DNA of 64,000 nucleotides, from assembly GCA_965198715.1 (NCBI GenBank), contig CBDAPV010000001.1, positions 1,550,001 to 1,614,000 of the forward strand, read 5' to 3'. Origin of the DNA: RH-AL1 sp965198715 (GTDB lineage Bacteria > Pseudomonadota > Alphaproteobacteria > Rhizobiales > Beijerinckiaceae). Below, one piece after another: positions 16,097 to 24,254 of the stretch; the first letter of the stretch is position 1; each line of letters starts with the position of its first letter. The notes below the pieces were generated by a model. That model was not told the DNA's origin. It worked only from the letters and a program-made list of their open reading frames with translations, and did not search any database. The translations under genes were made by a program, and so were the position numbers.

Positions 16097-16372
16097 GTCA
16101 GCCCCTCCGTCGCGATGCGACGACAAGCGCAGGTCGGACGGGCCTGGCTACGGCTCAGGCGACAAGCGATGTCGCCGTACGCCGACGTCCGGCTTTCGAC
16201 ACACCCCGTTGCGATCACACACCCCCATTTTGCGTCACCATGCGTCGCGCGCCTCGATACGGCACATGCGCTGCTTGGTAAAATGACCGGGGTGGCGGCC
16301 GGTTCCACCCGCGCCGCGGTCTCGATGACGACGCGGGGCCTGCGCGCCCGCGGGGAGAGGATGCCGGCGGCA

Positions 16373-16978
16373 TCACGCCTTCGGCAGGGCGTCGAGCGCG
16401 AGGTTGAGTTCGAGCACGTTGACGCGCGGCTCGCCGAAGAGGCCGAGCGTACGCCCTTCGGTATGCTGCGTCACCAGCTCGACGACCTTCCCGACGGGCA
16501 GGTTGCGGGCCTTGGCGACGCGGGGCGCCTGGAACAGGGCGGCCTCGGGGCTGACGTCGGGGTCGAGGCCGGAGGCCGAGGTGGTGACGAGGTCGGGCGG
16601 CACCGGCGCGCCGGGGTTCTCGGCGTGCAGCTTGTCGGCGTCGGCCTTGACGCGGTCGACCAGCGCCTTCGAAGTCGGGCCGTAGTTCGAGGCGCCGGAG
16701 TTCTGGGCGTTGTAGGGCGCCGGCACGGTCTTGCTGGCGTCCTTGGGGTCGGGGGCGACCGTCGCCGAGGGGCGCGGGTGGAAGTAGCCGTCGGTCGAGA
16801 AGCCCTGGGCGATGAGGCTGGAGCCGATGACCTTGCCGTCCTTCTCGACCAGGCTGCCCTGGGCCTGGTGCGGGAAGATCACGCCGGCGATGCCGGTGAT
16901 GGCGAGCGGGTAGGCGAGACCCGTGAGCAGGGTCAGGCCGGTGACGACGACGAAGGCGGGGCGGAGCTGGTTGAGCAT
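16373..16978 (-). CDS. kdpC: potassium-transporting ATPase subunit C
   Basis: A 201-residue subunit with one N-terminal membrane helix ('AFVVVTGLTLLTGLAYPLAI') and a periplasmic domain. Family blocks are 'GSSLIAQGF', 'YFHPRPSA', 'NYGPTSKALVDRV', 'PPDLVTTSASGLDPDVSPEAAL', 'RVAKARNLP' and 'LVTQHTEGRTLGLFGEPRVNVL'. It stabilises the KdpFABC complex. Start ATG at 16978 lies 11 bases after the kdpB stop. The overlapping upstream frame is a shadow of kdpB. Confidence 0.96.
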   Translation of the reverse strand: MLNQLRPAFVVVTGLTLLTGLAYPLAITGIAGVIFPHQAQGSLVEKDGKVIGSSLIAQGFSTDGYFHPRPSATVAPDPKDASKTVPAPYNAQNSGASNYGPTSKALVDRVKADADKLHAENPGAPVPPDLVTTSASGLDPDVSPEAALFQAPRVAKARNLPVGKVVELVTQHTEGRTLGLFGEPRVNVLELNLALDALPKA

Positions 16979-16989
16979 GGGGACGGGTC

Positions 16990-19074
16990 TCAGGCGAGAT
17001 GGAGGAAGGTGACGGCGAGGTCGATGACCTTGATGCCGACGAAGGGCAGGGCGATGCCGCCGAGCCCGTAGACGGCCAGGTTGCGGCCGAGCAGCGCGGC
17101 GGCGCCAACCGCGCGGTACTTCACGCCCTTGAGCGCCAGCGGGATCAGCGTGACGATGATCAGCGCGTTGAAGATGATCGCCGAGAGGATCGCGCTCTCG
17201 GGCGAATGCAGGTGCATGATGTTGAGCGCGCCGAGCTGCGGGTAGAAGGCGAGGAACATCGCCGGGATGATCGCGAAGTACTTGGCAACGTCGTTGGCGA
17301 TGGAGAACGTCGTCAGCGCGCCGCGGGTCATCAGCAGCTGCTTGCCGATTTCGACGATCTCGATGAGCTTGGTCGGGTCGCTGTCGAGGTCGATCATGTT
17401 GCCGGCCTCGCGGGCGGCGACGGTGCCGGTGTTCATCGCCACGCCGACGTCGGCCTGGGCCAGCGCGGGGGCGTCGTTGGTGCCGTCGCCGCACATGGCG
17501 ACGAGCTTGCCCTTGGCCTGCTCGTCGCGGATCAGCTTGAGCTTGTCCTCGGGCGTGGCCTGGGCGAGGAAGTCGTCGACGCCGGCCTCGGCGGCAATGG
17601 CGGCGGCGGTCATCGGGTTGTCGCCGGTGATCATCACCGTGCGGATGCCCATGCGGCGCAGCTCCCCGAAGCGCTCGCGGATGCCGCCCTTGACGATGTC
17701 CTTCAGGTGGATGACGCCGAGCAGGCGGCCGTCGCGGGCCACCGCCAGCGGGGTGCCGCCGGCCTTGGCGATGGTCTCGCTGATGCGGCTGATCTCGTCG
17801 CGCGCCGCGATGTTGGTGCGCGGCAGGGCCAGCGTGCCGCCGCCGTTGTCGTGCGGCACGGTCTCGACGTACTTCAGGATCGAGTCGACGGCGCCCTTGC
17901 GGATCACCATGCCGTCGCCGTCGATGCCGCTCATGCGGGTCTGCGCGGTGAAGGGGACGAAGGTGGCGCCCAGGCTCGCCATGTCGCGCTCGCGCAGGCC
18001 GTACTTCTCCTTGGCCAGCACCACGATGGAGCGGCCCTCGGGCGTCTCGTCGGCGAGCGAGGCGAGCTGGGCGGCGTCCGCCAGCTCTTTCTGGTCGATG
18101 CCGGTGACCGGCACGAAGTCCGAGGCCTGGCGGTTGCCCAGCGTGATCGTGCCGGTCTTGTCGAGCAGCAGCGTGTCGACGTCGCCGGCGGCTTCCACCG
18201 CGCGGCCGGACATGGCGAGCACGTTGAAGCGCACGAGCCGGTCCATGCCGGCGATGCCGATGGCCGAGAGCAGGGCGCCGATGGTGGTGGGGATCAGCGT
18301 CACGAAGAGCGCGACGATGACCAGCACGGGGATGTGGCCGCCGGCGTAGGACACGAAGGAGGGGATCGTCGCGGTGGCGAAGACGAAGATGATCGTCATG
18401 CCGGCGAGCAGGATGTTGAGCGCGATCTCGTTGGGGGTCTTCTGGCGCGAGGCGCCTTCGACCAGCGCAATCATGCGGTCGATGAAGGTCGAGCCGGCCG
18501 CCGCGGTGATGCGCACGCGGATCCAGTCCGACAGCACCTGCGTGCCGCCGGTGACGGCCGAGCGGTCGCCGCCGGACTCGCGGATGACGGGGGCGGACTC
18601 GCCGGTGATGGCGGCCTCGTTGACGCTGGCGATGCCCTCGATCACCTCGCCGTCCGAGGGGATGATGTCGCCGGTCTCGACCAGCACGACGTCGCCGACG
18701 GCCAGCGTGTTGCCGGGCACGGTGTCGTAGTCGGTGCGGCTCTTGCCCCTAAGGCGCTTGGCCATGGTCTCGGTGCGCGTGCGGCGCAGCGTGTCGGCCT
18801 GCGCCTTGCCGCGGCCTTCGGCGACGGCCTCGGCGAAGTTGGCGAAGAGCACGGTGAACCACAGCCAGACGATGATCTGGGCGGAGAACAGCAGGTGCGG
18901 CGCACCGGTGGCGAGGTCGCGCACGAAGAGCACGGTGACGAGCGCCGCCACCACCTCGACGACGAACATCACGGGGTTGGTCCAGAGCGCGCGCGGATCG
19001 AGCTTCTTGAAGGCGCCGCCGATGGCGGAAACGACCAGGGCGGGATCGAGGATGGAGGAGCTGGGGCGGGACAT
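16990..19074 (-). CDS. kdpB: potassium-transporting P-type ATPase subunit B
   Basis: A 694-residue P-type ATPase that energises KdpA. The catalytic phosphorylated Asp is D305 in 'LLLDKTGTITLG'. The actuator-domain TGES motif is at 157-160; its serine corresponds to the inhibitory phosphorylation site known in E. coli KdpB. Nucleotide-domain and hinge blocks 'TGDNPMTAAAIAAEAGVDDF' and 'GDGTNDAPALAQADVGVAM' are intact. Length and membrane pattern are normal. A 253-base gap with palindromic repeats separates it from kdpA, unlike the tight spacing usual in this operon. Confidence 0.97.
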   Translation of the reverse strand: MSRPSSSILDPALVVSAIGGAFKKLDPRALWTNPVMFVVEVVAALVTVLFVRDLATGAPHLLFSAQIIVWLWFTVLFANFAEAVAEGRGKAQADTLRRTRTETMAKRLRGKSRTDYDTVPGNTLAVGDVVLVETGDIIPSDGEVIEGIASVNEAAITGESAPVIRESGGDRSAVTGGTQVLSDWIRVRITAAAGSTFIDRMIALVEGASRQKTPNEIALNILLAGMTIIFVFATATIPSFVSYAGGHIPVLVIVALFVTLIPTTIGALLSAIGIAGMDRLVRFNVLAMSGRAVEAAGDVDTLLLDKTGTITLGNRQASDFVPVTGIDQKELADAAQLASLADETPEGRSIVVLAKEKYGLRERDMASLGATFVPFTAQTRMSGIDGDGMVIRKGAVDSILKYVETVPHDNGGGTLALPRTNIAARDEISRISETIAKAGGTPLAVARDGRLLGVIHLKDIVKGGIRERFGELRRMGIRTVMITGDNPMTAAAIAAEAGVDDFLAQATPEDKLKLIRDEQAKGKLVAMCGDGTNDAPALAQADVGVAMNTGTVAAREAGNMIDLDSDPTKLIEIVEIGKQLLMTRGALTTFSIANDVAKYFAIIPAMFLAFYPQLGALNIMHLHSPESAILSAIIFNALIIVTLIPLALKGVKYRAVGAAALLGRNLAVYGLGGIALPFVGIKVIDLAVTFLHLA

Positions 19075-19106
19075 GGGGTGCGAGTCCGTTGAAAGGTTGG
19101 GATCTC

Positions 19107-19129
19107 CCTTCTCCCCTTGCGGGAGAAGG
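19107..19129. repeat. short palindromic element in the kdpA-kdpB gap
   Basis: CCTTCTCCC-CTTGC-GGGAGAAGG is a perfect nine-pair hairpin, followed by CCTCGCGAAGCGAGG (19133-19147), a second short palindrome. The combined motif resembles a widespread Hyphomicrobiales intergenic element. It is 33 bases upstream of kdpB. In the kdp mRNA it would form a stable stem. Confidence 0.6.
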
Positions 19130-19166
19130 TGGCCTCGCGAAGCGAGGGTCGGATGAAGGGTTGGGT

Positions 19167-19271
19167 CGTCATTCCGGGGCGCCGCAGGCGAACCCGGAAC
19201 CGGTGTGCTTCACGGGTGACGAAGGAAGCTCACCGGCTCAAGATCTCCGCTTCGCTACGTCCGGAATGACG
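19167..19271. repeat. palindromic interspersed repeat, copy 3 (between kdpA and kdpB)
   Basis: Left arm starts CGTCATTCCGGGGCGCCGC and reads into GAACCCGGAACCGGTG. The right arm (about 19231-19271) ends TACGTCCGGAATGACG. The left 39 bases match copy 2 almost exactly, and the right arm is more diverged than in the other copies. With the neighbouring short palindrome it accounts for most of the kdpA-kdpB gap. Confidence 0.75.
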
Positions 19272-19327
19272 TCGTGGTTGCCAGAACGCTTGCTTGTTGG
19301 AGCAAGGCCGCAAAAGCGGACGTTGCT

Positions 19328-21046
19328 CTAGAACGTCTGCTTGGCGACCATCGCGAAGTGCTCGACGATCGGCCCGAGCGCCAGCGCCGGGAAGAAGGTG
19401 AGGCCACCCACGATCAGGATGACGCCCACCAAGAGGCCGACGAACAAGGGCCCGGTGGTCGGGAACGTGCCCAGCGAGGCCGGCACGGTCTTCTTGGCGG
19501 CGAGCGAGCCGGCGATCGCCAGGGCCGGGACGAGCACGAAGAAGCGGCCGATCAGCATGCCGAGCCCGAGCGTCACGTTGTAGAACATCGTGTTGCCCGA
19601 GAGGCCGGCGAAGGCCGAGCCGTTGTTGGCCGCCACCGAGGAATAGGCGTAGAGCACCTCGGAGAAGCCGTGCGGCCCCGAATTGTTCATCGCCGACACC
19701 GCCGAGGGCACGGCCAGCGCCACCGCGGTGCCGCCGAGCATCACCAGCGGCAGGCAGAGGATGGCCAGCATCGCCATCTTGACCTCCCGGGCCTCGATCT
19801 TCTTGCCGAGGTATTCGGGCGTGCGTCCCACCATCAGGCCGGCGACGAAGATGGCGATGATGACGAAGACGATCATGCCGTAGAGGCCCGAGCCGACACC
19901 GCCGAAGATGATCTCGCCCAGCTGCATGTTGATCATCGGGATCATGCCGCCGAGCGCGGTCAGGCTGTCGTGCATCGCGTTGACCGCGCCGCACGAGGCA
20001 TCGGTGGTGATCGTGGCGAAGAGCGCGGCACCGGGGATGCCGAAGCGCAGCTCCTTGCCTTCCCAGTTGCCGCCGCCGACGCCGAGCGCGTGCAGCATCG
20101 GGTTGCCGGCGGCCTCCGCCGGGTACAGCACCGCGACGCCGGCGAGGAACAGCACCGACATGGCAGCGAAGATCGCCCAGCCCTGTCGCTCGTTGCCGAC
20201 GGCGCGGCCGAACATGTTGGTCAGCGCCGCGCCGATGGCGAAGATCGAGACCATCTGCACGAAGTTGCACAGCGCCGTCGGGTTCTCGAACGGATGCGCG
20301 GCGTTGGCGTTGAAGAAGCCGCCGCCGTTGGTGCCGAACATCTTGATCGCCACCTGGCTCGCCACCGGGCCGAGCGCGATGGTCTGCTTGGCCCCTTCCA
20401 GCGTCGTGGCGTCGACGTAGGCGCCCAGCGTTTGCGGGATGCCCGACCACACGAGGTAGAGCGCGTAGACGAGGCAGACCGGCAGCAGCACGTAGAGCGT
20501 GCAACGGGTGACATCGACCCAGAACGAGCCGACCGTGCGCGCCGAGGCGCGGGAGAACCCGCGGATCACCGCCACCGCCACCGCGATGCCGGTCGCGGCC
20601 GAGAGGAAGTTCTGGTGCGTCAGCCCCAGCATCTGGGTGAGGTAGGACAGCGTCGACTCGCCGCCGTAGTTCTGCCAGTTGGTGTTGGTGATGAAGCTCG
20701 CCGCCGTGTTGAAGGCGAGGCCCTGCTCCACCGCGGCCTGGCCGGCGGGGTTGAAGGGCAGCACGCCCTGCAGCCGCAGGATCGCGTAGAGGATCACGAA
20801 GCCGAAGACGTGGAACAGCACCACGGCGGCGGTGTAGCCGAGCCAGTGCTGCTCCTGGTCGGCGCGGATGCCGGCGACGCGGTAGAAGCCGCGCTCCACC
20901 GGCGCCAGGACCGGCGACAGCAGGGTGCGCTGCCCCGAGAAGACGCGGGTCATGTAGCCGCCGAGCGGGCGGGTGAGGAGCGCGACGACGACGCAGAAGA
21001 CCAGGATCTGCGCCCAGCCGTTGAAGGTCATGCTTTCCAGCAGCAT
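19328..21046 (-). CDS. kdpA: potassium-transporting ATPase subunit A
   Basis: A 572-residue channel-like subunit of the SKT superfamily that selects and binds potassium. Ten hydrophobic segments are visible. Selectivity-filter-like blocks include 'TNTNWQNYGGESTLSYL', 'GTNGGGFFNANAAHPFENPT' and 'NNGSAFAGLSGNT'. ATG at 21046 (MLLESMTFNGW) is preceded by GAGGGG and is chosen over the Met five codons later. It begins 11 bases after the kdpF stop. Confidence 0.97.
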   Translation of the reverse strand: MLLESMTFNGWAQILVFCVVVALLTRPLGGYMTRVFSGQRTLLSPVLAPVERGFYRVAGIRADQEQHWLGYTAAVVLFHVFGFVILYAILRLQGVLPFNPAGQAAVEQGLAFNTAASFITNTNWQNYGGESTLSYLTQMLGLTHQNFLSAATGIAVAVAVIRGFSRASARTVGSFWVDVTRCTLYVLLPVCLVYALYLVWSGIPQTLGAYVDATTLEGAKQTIALGPVASQVAIKMFGTNGGGFFNANAAHPFENPTALCNFVQMVSIFAIGAALTNMFGRAVGNERQGWAIFAAMSVLFLAGVAVLYPAEAAGNPMLHALGVGGGNWEGKELRFGIPGAALFATITTDASCGAVNAMHDSLTALGGMIPMINMQLGEIIFGGVGSGLYGMIVFVIIAIFVAGLMVGRTPEYLGKKIEAREVKMAMLAILCLPLVMLGGTAVALAVPSAVSAMNNSGPHGFSEVLYAYSSVAANNGSAFAGLSGNTMFYNVTLGLGMLIGRFFVLVPALAIAGSLAAKKTVPASLGTFPTTGPLFVGLLVGVILIVGGLTFFPALALGPIVEHFAMVAKQTF

Positions 21047-21056
21047 CGGGGGCCCC

Positions 21057-21146
21057 TCAGAACCGTTCGGCGCGCACGAGCGCGAAGGTCAGGTAGACGA
21101 GCAGCGCGGCCGTCACGACCGCGCCGAGGATGTAATCGAAGGTCAT
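21057..21146 (-). CDS. kdpF: potassium-transporting ATPase subunit F
   Basis: A 29-residue single-span peptide, MTFDYILGAVVTAALLVYLT followed by FALVRAERF. The pattern (aromatic/acidic start, hydrophobic helix with 'LVYLxFALxRxERF') is that of KdpF, the small stabilising subunit of KdpFABC. Its ATG overlaps the stop of an upstream 32-codon membrane ORF (ATGA), and kdpA follows 11 bases after its stop. Confidence 0.9.
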   Translation of the reverse strand: MTFDYILGAVVTAALLVYLTFALVRAERF

Positions 21147-21241
21147 TGCGGCAGCTCCTGAAGGTGTGCGCAGCCGACGGCGTAGAGCTGCAGCAGGCCG
21201 AAGAAGCCGATACCGGTGACGAGGAAGACGATGTCGAGCAT
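21143..21241 (-). CDS. small membrane protein heading the kdp operon (uncharacterised)
   Basis: A 32-residue frame, MLDIVFLVTGIGFFGLLQLY then AVGCAHLQELPQ. It has one hydrophobic helix (residues 3-24) and a short polar tail with a Cys. It is coupled to kdpF by an ATGA overlap, which argues that it is translated. Similar short ORFs of the type MLD..F...F F.L...Y..GC..L precede kdpF in other genomes as I recall, usually left as hypothetical. It may be a further small subunit or assembly factor of the pump, but no function is established. Confidence 0.65.
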   Translation of the reverse strand: MLDIVFLVTGIGFFGLLQLYAVGCAHLQELPQ

Positions 21242-21328
21242 GGGACGCCTCGCGGACGCGCATTGCGTCCAGAGGGCCGATATCCTCCCAAAAGCATAGG
21301 CTTTCGAGAGGGGTCTCGCTGCCACCCT

Positions 21329-21346
21329 ATAGGAAAGTCATAGGAA
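21329..21346 (-). promoter_or_regulatory. candidate KdpE-binding direct repeat upstream of the kdp operon
   Basis: On the minus strand TTCCTAT-N4-TTCCTAT, two perfect 7-base repeats with an 11-base period, lies 88-105 bases upstream of the first kdp ORF. OmpR-family regulators such as KdpE bind tandem repeats of about one helical turn, so this is a reasonable operator candidate. The palindrome CCTATAGG (21326-21333) overlaps it. No other gene is close enough to be the target. Confidence 0.35.
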
Positions 21347-21487
21347 CGCGGCGTGCGAGAAGGTCGCCTCAGTCGACGACTGGTGGAGCCGGCGCCTCGC
21401 GTCGCTTGACGCGCGTCTGTTCTGGAAGCCGCCCTGTCGGCAATTTCTGGCGGCGGGGATTGTCGGACGCCCGGTCGAAGCCGGCGA

Positions 21488-23275
21488 TCAGAACCAGCCG
21501 CTCGCCATGTCGAGCGCGCTGCGGTCCAGGCTGCGCAGCGCTTCCATCTGGGTCGCCGCCTTGGGCAGCTCCCAACGGTAGAAGTAGCGGCAGGCCTGGC
21601 GCTTGCCGTGCGCGAACGCGTCCTCGCGATGGCCGAGCGCCAGCACCTGCTCCAGCCAGATCCAGGCGATCGCGACGTGGCCGAAGGCCTCGAGATAGGC
21701 CGAGGCGTTGGCGAGCGTCAGCACGGTGTCGCCGGCGCCGTGCAGCGCCACCGTGGTCTCGTCGAGCGCGGCCATGGCCTTGGCCAGCGCAGCACCGTGC
21801 TCGGCCGTGCCGTTGGCCTGCGAGGCCGCCACCGTGTGACCGACGCGGCCGCGGAACAGCTCGAGTCCCTCGCCGCCGTTCTGCGTGACCTTGCGGCCGA
21901 GCAGGTCGAGCGCCTGGATGCCGTGGGTGCCCTCGTGGATGGGGTTCAAACGATTGTCGCGATACAGCTGCTCGACGTCGTAGTCGCGGGTGTAGCCGTA
22001 GCCGCCATGGACCTGGATCGCGATATCGTTGGCCGCGAGGCACCATTGCGAGGGCCAGCTCTTGGCGATCGGCGTCAGCAGGTCGAGCAGCGCCTTGGCC
22101 TCGTGCTTGGCGGCGTCGTCGCCGGTGCGCTCCTCGTCGACGAGGCGGGCGCAGTACAGCGCGAAGGCGAGCGCGCCCTCGACGTAGCTCTTGGCGGCCA
22201 GCAGCATGCGGCGCACGTCGGTGTGCTCGATGATGGCGCATTGCTTGGATTTGGGATCGCGCGCGCCGAGCGGGCGCCCCTGCGGCCGGCCCTTGGCGTA
22301 ATCCACGGCCTTGAGGTAGCCGCTGTAGCCGAGCGCCACCGCGCCGAGGCCGACGCCGATGCGCGCCTCGTTCATCATGTGGAACATCGCGGGCAGGCCC
22401 TGGTGCTCGCCGCCGACGAGCCAGCCGATTGCGCCGGCCTTGCCGCCGGGCGTGTGCTTGCCCTCGCCGAAGTTCAGCAGCGCGTTGGTGGTGCCGCGAT
22501 AGCCCATCTTGTGGTTGAGGCCGGCGAGCACGACGTCGTTGCGCTCGCCCAATGTGCCGTCATCCTCGACGAGGTGCTTGGGCACGACGAAGAGCGAGAT
22601 GCCCTTCACGCCGGCCGGGCCGCCGGGGATCTTGGCCAGCACCATGTGCACGATGGTCTCGGAGAGCTCGTGCTCGCCGCCGGAGATCCACATCTTGGTG
22701 CCGGTTAGCCGGAAAGAGCCGTCGCCTTGCGGCTCGGCGCGGGTGGTGATGTCGGCGAGCGAGGAGCCGGCCTGCGGCTCGCTGAGGCACATCGTGCCGA
22801 AGAAGCGGCCGGCGCACATCGGCTCGACGTAGCGGGCGACCTGCTCGGGCGTGCCGTGGGTGCGCAGCAGGTTGGCGGCGGCGCTGGTCAGCATGGCGTA
22901 GGCGGCGGTGCCGACGTTGGCCGCCTTGAAGAAGGCGAAGCCGGCGCTGCCCACGGCAGCCGGAAGCTGCATGCCGCCCTGGTCGTAATCGGCCTGCGAG
23001 GCGAAGAGGCCGGCCCGCGCATATTGCTTCAGGGCAGCGCCGACCTCTGGGATCATGACGACCTTGCCGTTCTCGAAGCGCGGCTCGTTGGCGTCGGCCT
23101 TCTTGTTGTGGGGCGCGAAATGATCGGTCGCGATCTGCTCGCAGAGGTCGAGCGCGGCGTCGAAGGTCTCGCGCGAATGGTCGGCGTAGCGCTCGCGGGC
23201 GGTCAGCTGCTCGACCTTCAGCCAGTCGTACAGCAGGAAGGCGAGGTGCTCGCGTGACAGCAGCGTGCCGGTCAT
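21488..23275 (-). CDS. large acyl-CoA dehydrogenase (C-terminal-extended type)
   Basis: A 595-residue FAD enzyme of the long acyl-CoA dehydrogenase group with an extra N-terminal helix region and a C-terminal extension domain (PF12806-like), as in DmdC-type enzymes. Visible blocks: 'GTMCLSEPQAGSSLADITTRA' (FAD/substrate loop), 'LTGTKMWISGGEHEL', 'ALGYSGYLKAVDYAKGRPQGR', 'QVHGGYGYTRDYDVEQLYRD' and 'NPIHEGTHGIQALDLLGRK', which carries the likely catalytic Glu. Substrate unknown. ATG at 23275 is chosen because the longer frame would overlap the upstream nitronate monooxygenase-like gene, which ends 13 bases before. It is the last gene of a minus-strand run starting near 30 kb. Confidence 0.88.
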   Translation of the reverse strand: MTGTLLSREHLAFLLYDWLKVEQLTARERYADHSRETFDAALDLCEQIATDHFAPHNKKADANEPRFENGKVVMIPEVGAALKQYARAGLFASQADYDQGGMQLPAAVGSAGFAFFKAANVGTAAYAMLTSAAANLLRTHGTPEQVARYVEPMCAGRFFGTMCLSEPQAGSSLADITTRAEPQGDGSFRLTGTKMWISGGEHELSETIVHMVLAKIPGGPAGVKGISLFVVPKHLVEDDGTLGERNDVVLAGLNHKMGYRGTTNALLNFGEGKHTPGGKAGAIGWLVGGEHQGLPAMFHMMNEARIGVGLGAVALGYSGYLKAVDYAKGRPQGRPLGARDPKSKQCAIIEHTDVRRMLLAAKSYVEGALAFALYCARLVDEERTGDDAAKHEAKALLDLLTPIAKSWPSQWCLAANDIAIQVHGGYGYTRDYDVEQLYRDNRLNPIHEGTHGIQALDLLGRKVTQNGGEGLELFRGRVGHTVAASQANGTAEHGAALAKAMAALDETTVALHGAGDTVLTLANASAYLEAFGHVAIAWIWLEQVLALGHREDAFAHGKRQACRYFYRWELPKAATQMEALRSLDRSALDMASGWF

Positions 23276-23288
23276 GGCTGGACTCCGA

Positions 23289-24254
23289 TCATGCGTAGGC
23301 TCCGATGGCGGGATCGCGGGCGCGCGCAAAGGGGTCGGCGGCGAGCTGGGCGATGGCGGCGCGGTAGCCCTCGGTCAGCTGACGGCACAGCTCGGCCGTG
23401 GTGGGGACGTCGACGACCGAGCCGACGCCGTGGCCGGCCGACCACACGGTCTTCCAGGCGCGGGCCTCGTCGCTCATGTTCATGCCGCCGTGCGGGGGAA
23501 GGTTGTCCGGGTCGAGCCCGTTGGCGAGGATGCTCTGGCGCATGAAGTTCGCCGGCACGCCGCTGATCTCCTTGGTATAGACGACGTCGCCGGCGCGGGC
23601 GCCGACCTGCATCTGCTTTTGCGCCTCGCTCGCCATGCTCTCCTTCGTGGAGATGAAGCGCGTGCCGAAATAGGCGAAGTCCGCGCCCATGGCGCGGGCG
23701 GCGGCGATGTCGCGGCCGGTGTTCATCGCGCCCGAGAGGATGAGCAGGCCGGAGAAGACCTCGCGGATCTCGGCGAGCAGCGCGAAAGGGCTGAGCGTGC
23801 CGGCATGGCCGCCGGCGCCCGCCGCCACGGCGATGATGCCGTCGACGCCGGCCTGCGCCGCCTTCTCGGCGTGGCGGCGGTTGACGACGTCGTGGAACAC
23901 CAGCCCGCCGTAGGAATGCACCGCGTCGACGAGGTCGCGCACGGCGCCGAGCGAGGTGATGATGATGGGCACGCGGCGCTTGACGCAGATGGCGAGGTCG
24001 GCCTGCACGCGCGGGTTGGTCTTGTGGACGATGAGGTTGACGCCGTAGGGCGCGCCGTGGCCGTCGAGCCGCTCCTCGATCTCGCCGCACCAGCCATCGA
24101 AACCCTCGGTCGTGCGCTGGTTCAGCGCCGGAAAGGTGCCGACGATGCCGCCGCGGCAGGTCTCCACCACGAGGTCGGGACCCGACACCAGGAACATCGG
24201 TGCGGCGATGGCGGGGACGGCGAGCCGCTCGGCGATATGGGCGGGAATGGTCAT
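23289..24254 (-). CDS. nitronate monooxygenase / 2-nitropropane dioxygenase-like flavoprotein
   Basis: A 321-residue FMN TIM-barrel protein. Family marks: N-terminal 'VPAIAAPMFLVSGPDLV', 'GGIVGTFPALNQR', 'VAAGAGGHAGTLSPFALL' (FMN phosphate region), 'LSGAMNTGRDIAAARAMGADFAYFGTRFI'. Such enzymes oxidise nitronates, but many members in acyl-CoA clusters have other, undefined roles such as enoyl reductases. ATG at 24254 overlaps the upstream thioesterase stop (ATGA), so the start is firm. Part of a tight minus-strand operon. Confidence 0.85.
   Translation of the reverse strand: MTIPAHIAERLAVPAIAAPMFLVSGPDLVVETCRGGIVGTFPALNQRTTEGFDGWCGEIEERLDGHGAPYGVNLIVHKTNPRVQADLAICVKRRVPIIITSLGAVRDLVDAVHSYGGLVFHDVVNRRHAEKAAQAGVDGIIAVAAGAGGHAGTLSPFALLAEIREVFSGLLILSGAMNTGRDIAAARAMGADFAYFGTRFISTKESMASEAQKQMQVGARAGDVVYTKEISGVPANFMRQSILANGLDPDNLPPHGGMNMSDEARAWKTVWSAGHGVGSVVDVPTTAELCRQLTEGYRAAIAQLAADPFARARDPAIGAYA

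Noticed and set aside
16097..16372. Hidden gene in the 276-base kdpC-kdpD gap
   Set aside because: Only short frames without family features, in shifting registers; no ribosome-binding site with a sensible start.
16999..19092. 697-codon open frame on the plus strand, antisense to kdpB
   Set aside because: GC-rich coding sequence leaves the antisense frame open. The product is Gly/Asp/His/Arg-rich with no family motif, while kdpB on the other strand is unmistakable. The same holds for the long plus-strand frames over kdpA (19274-21343) and kdpD (14990-17071).
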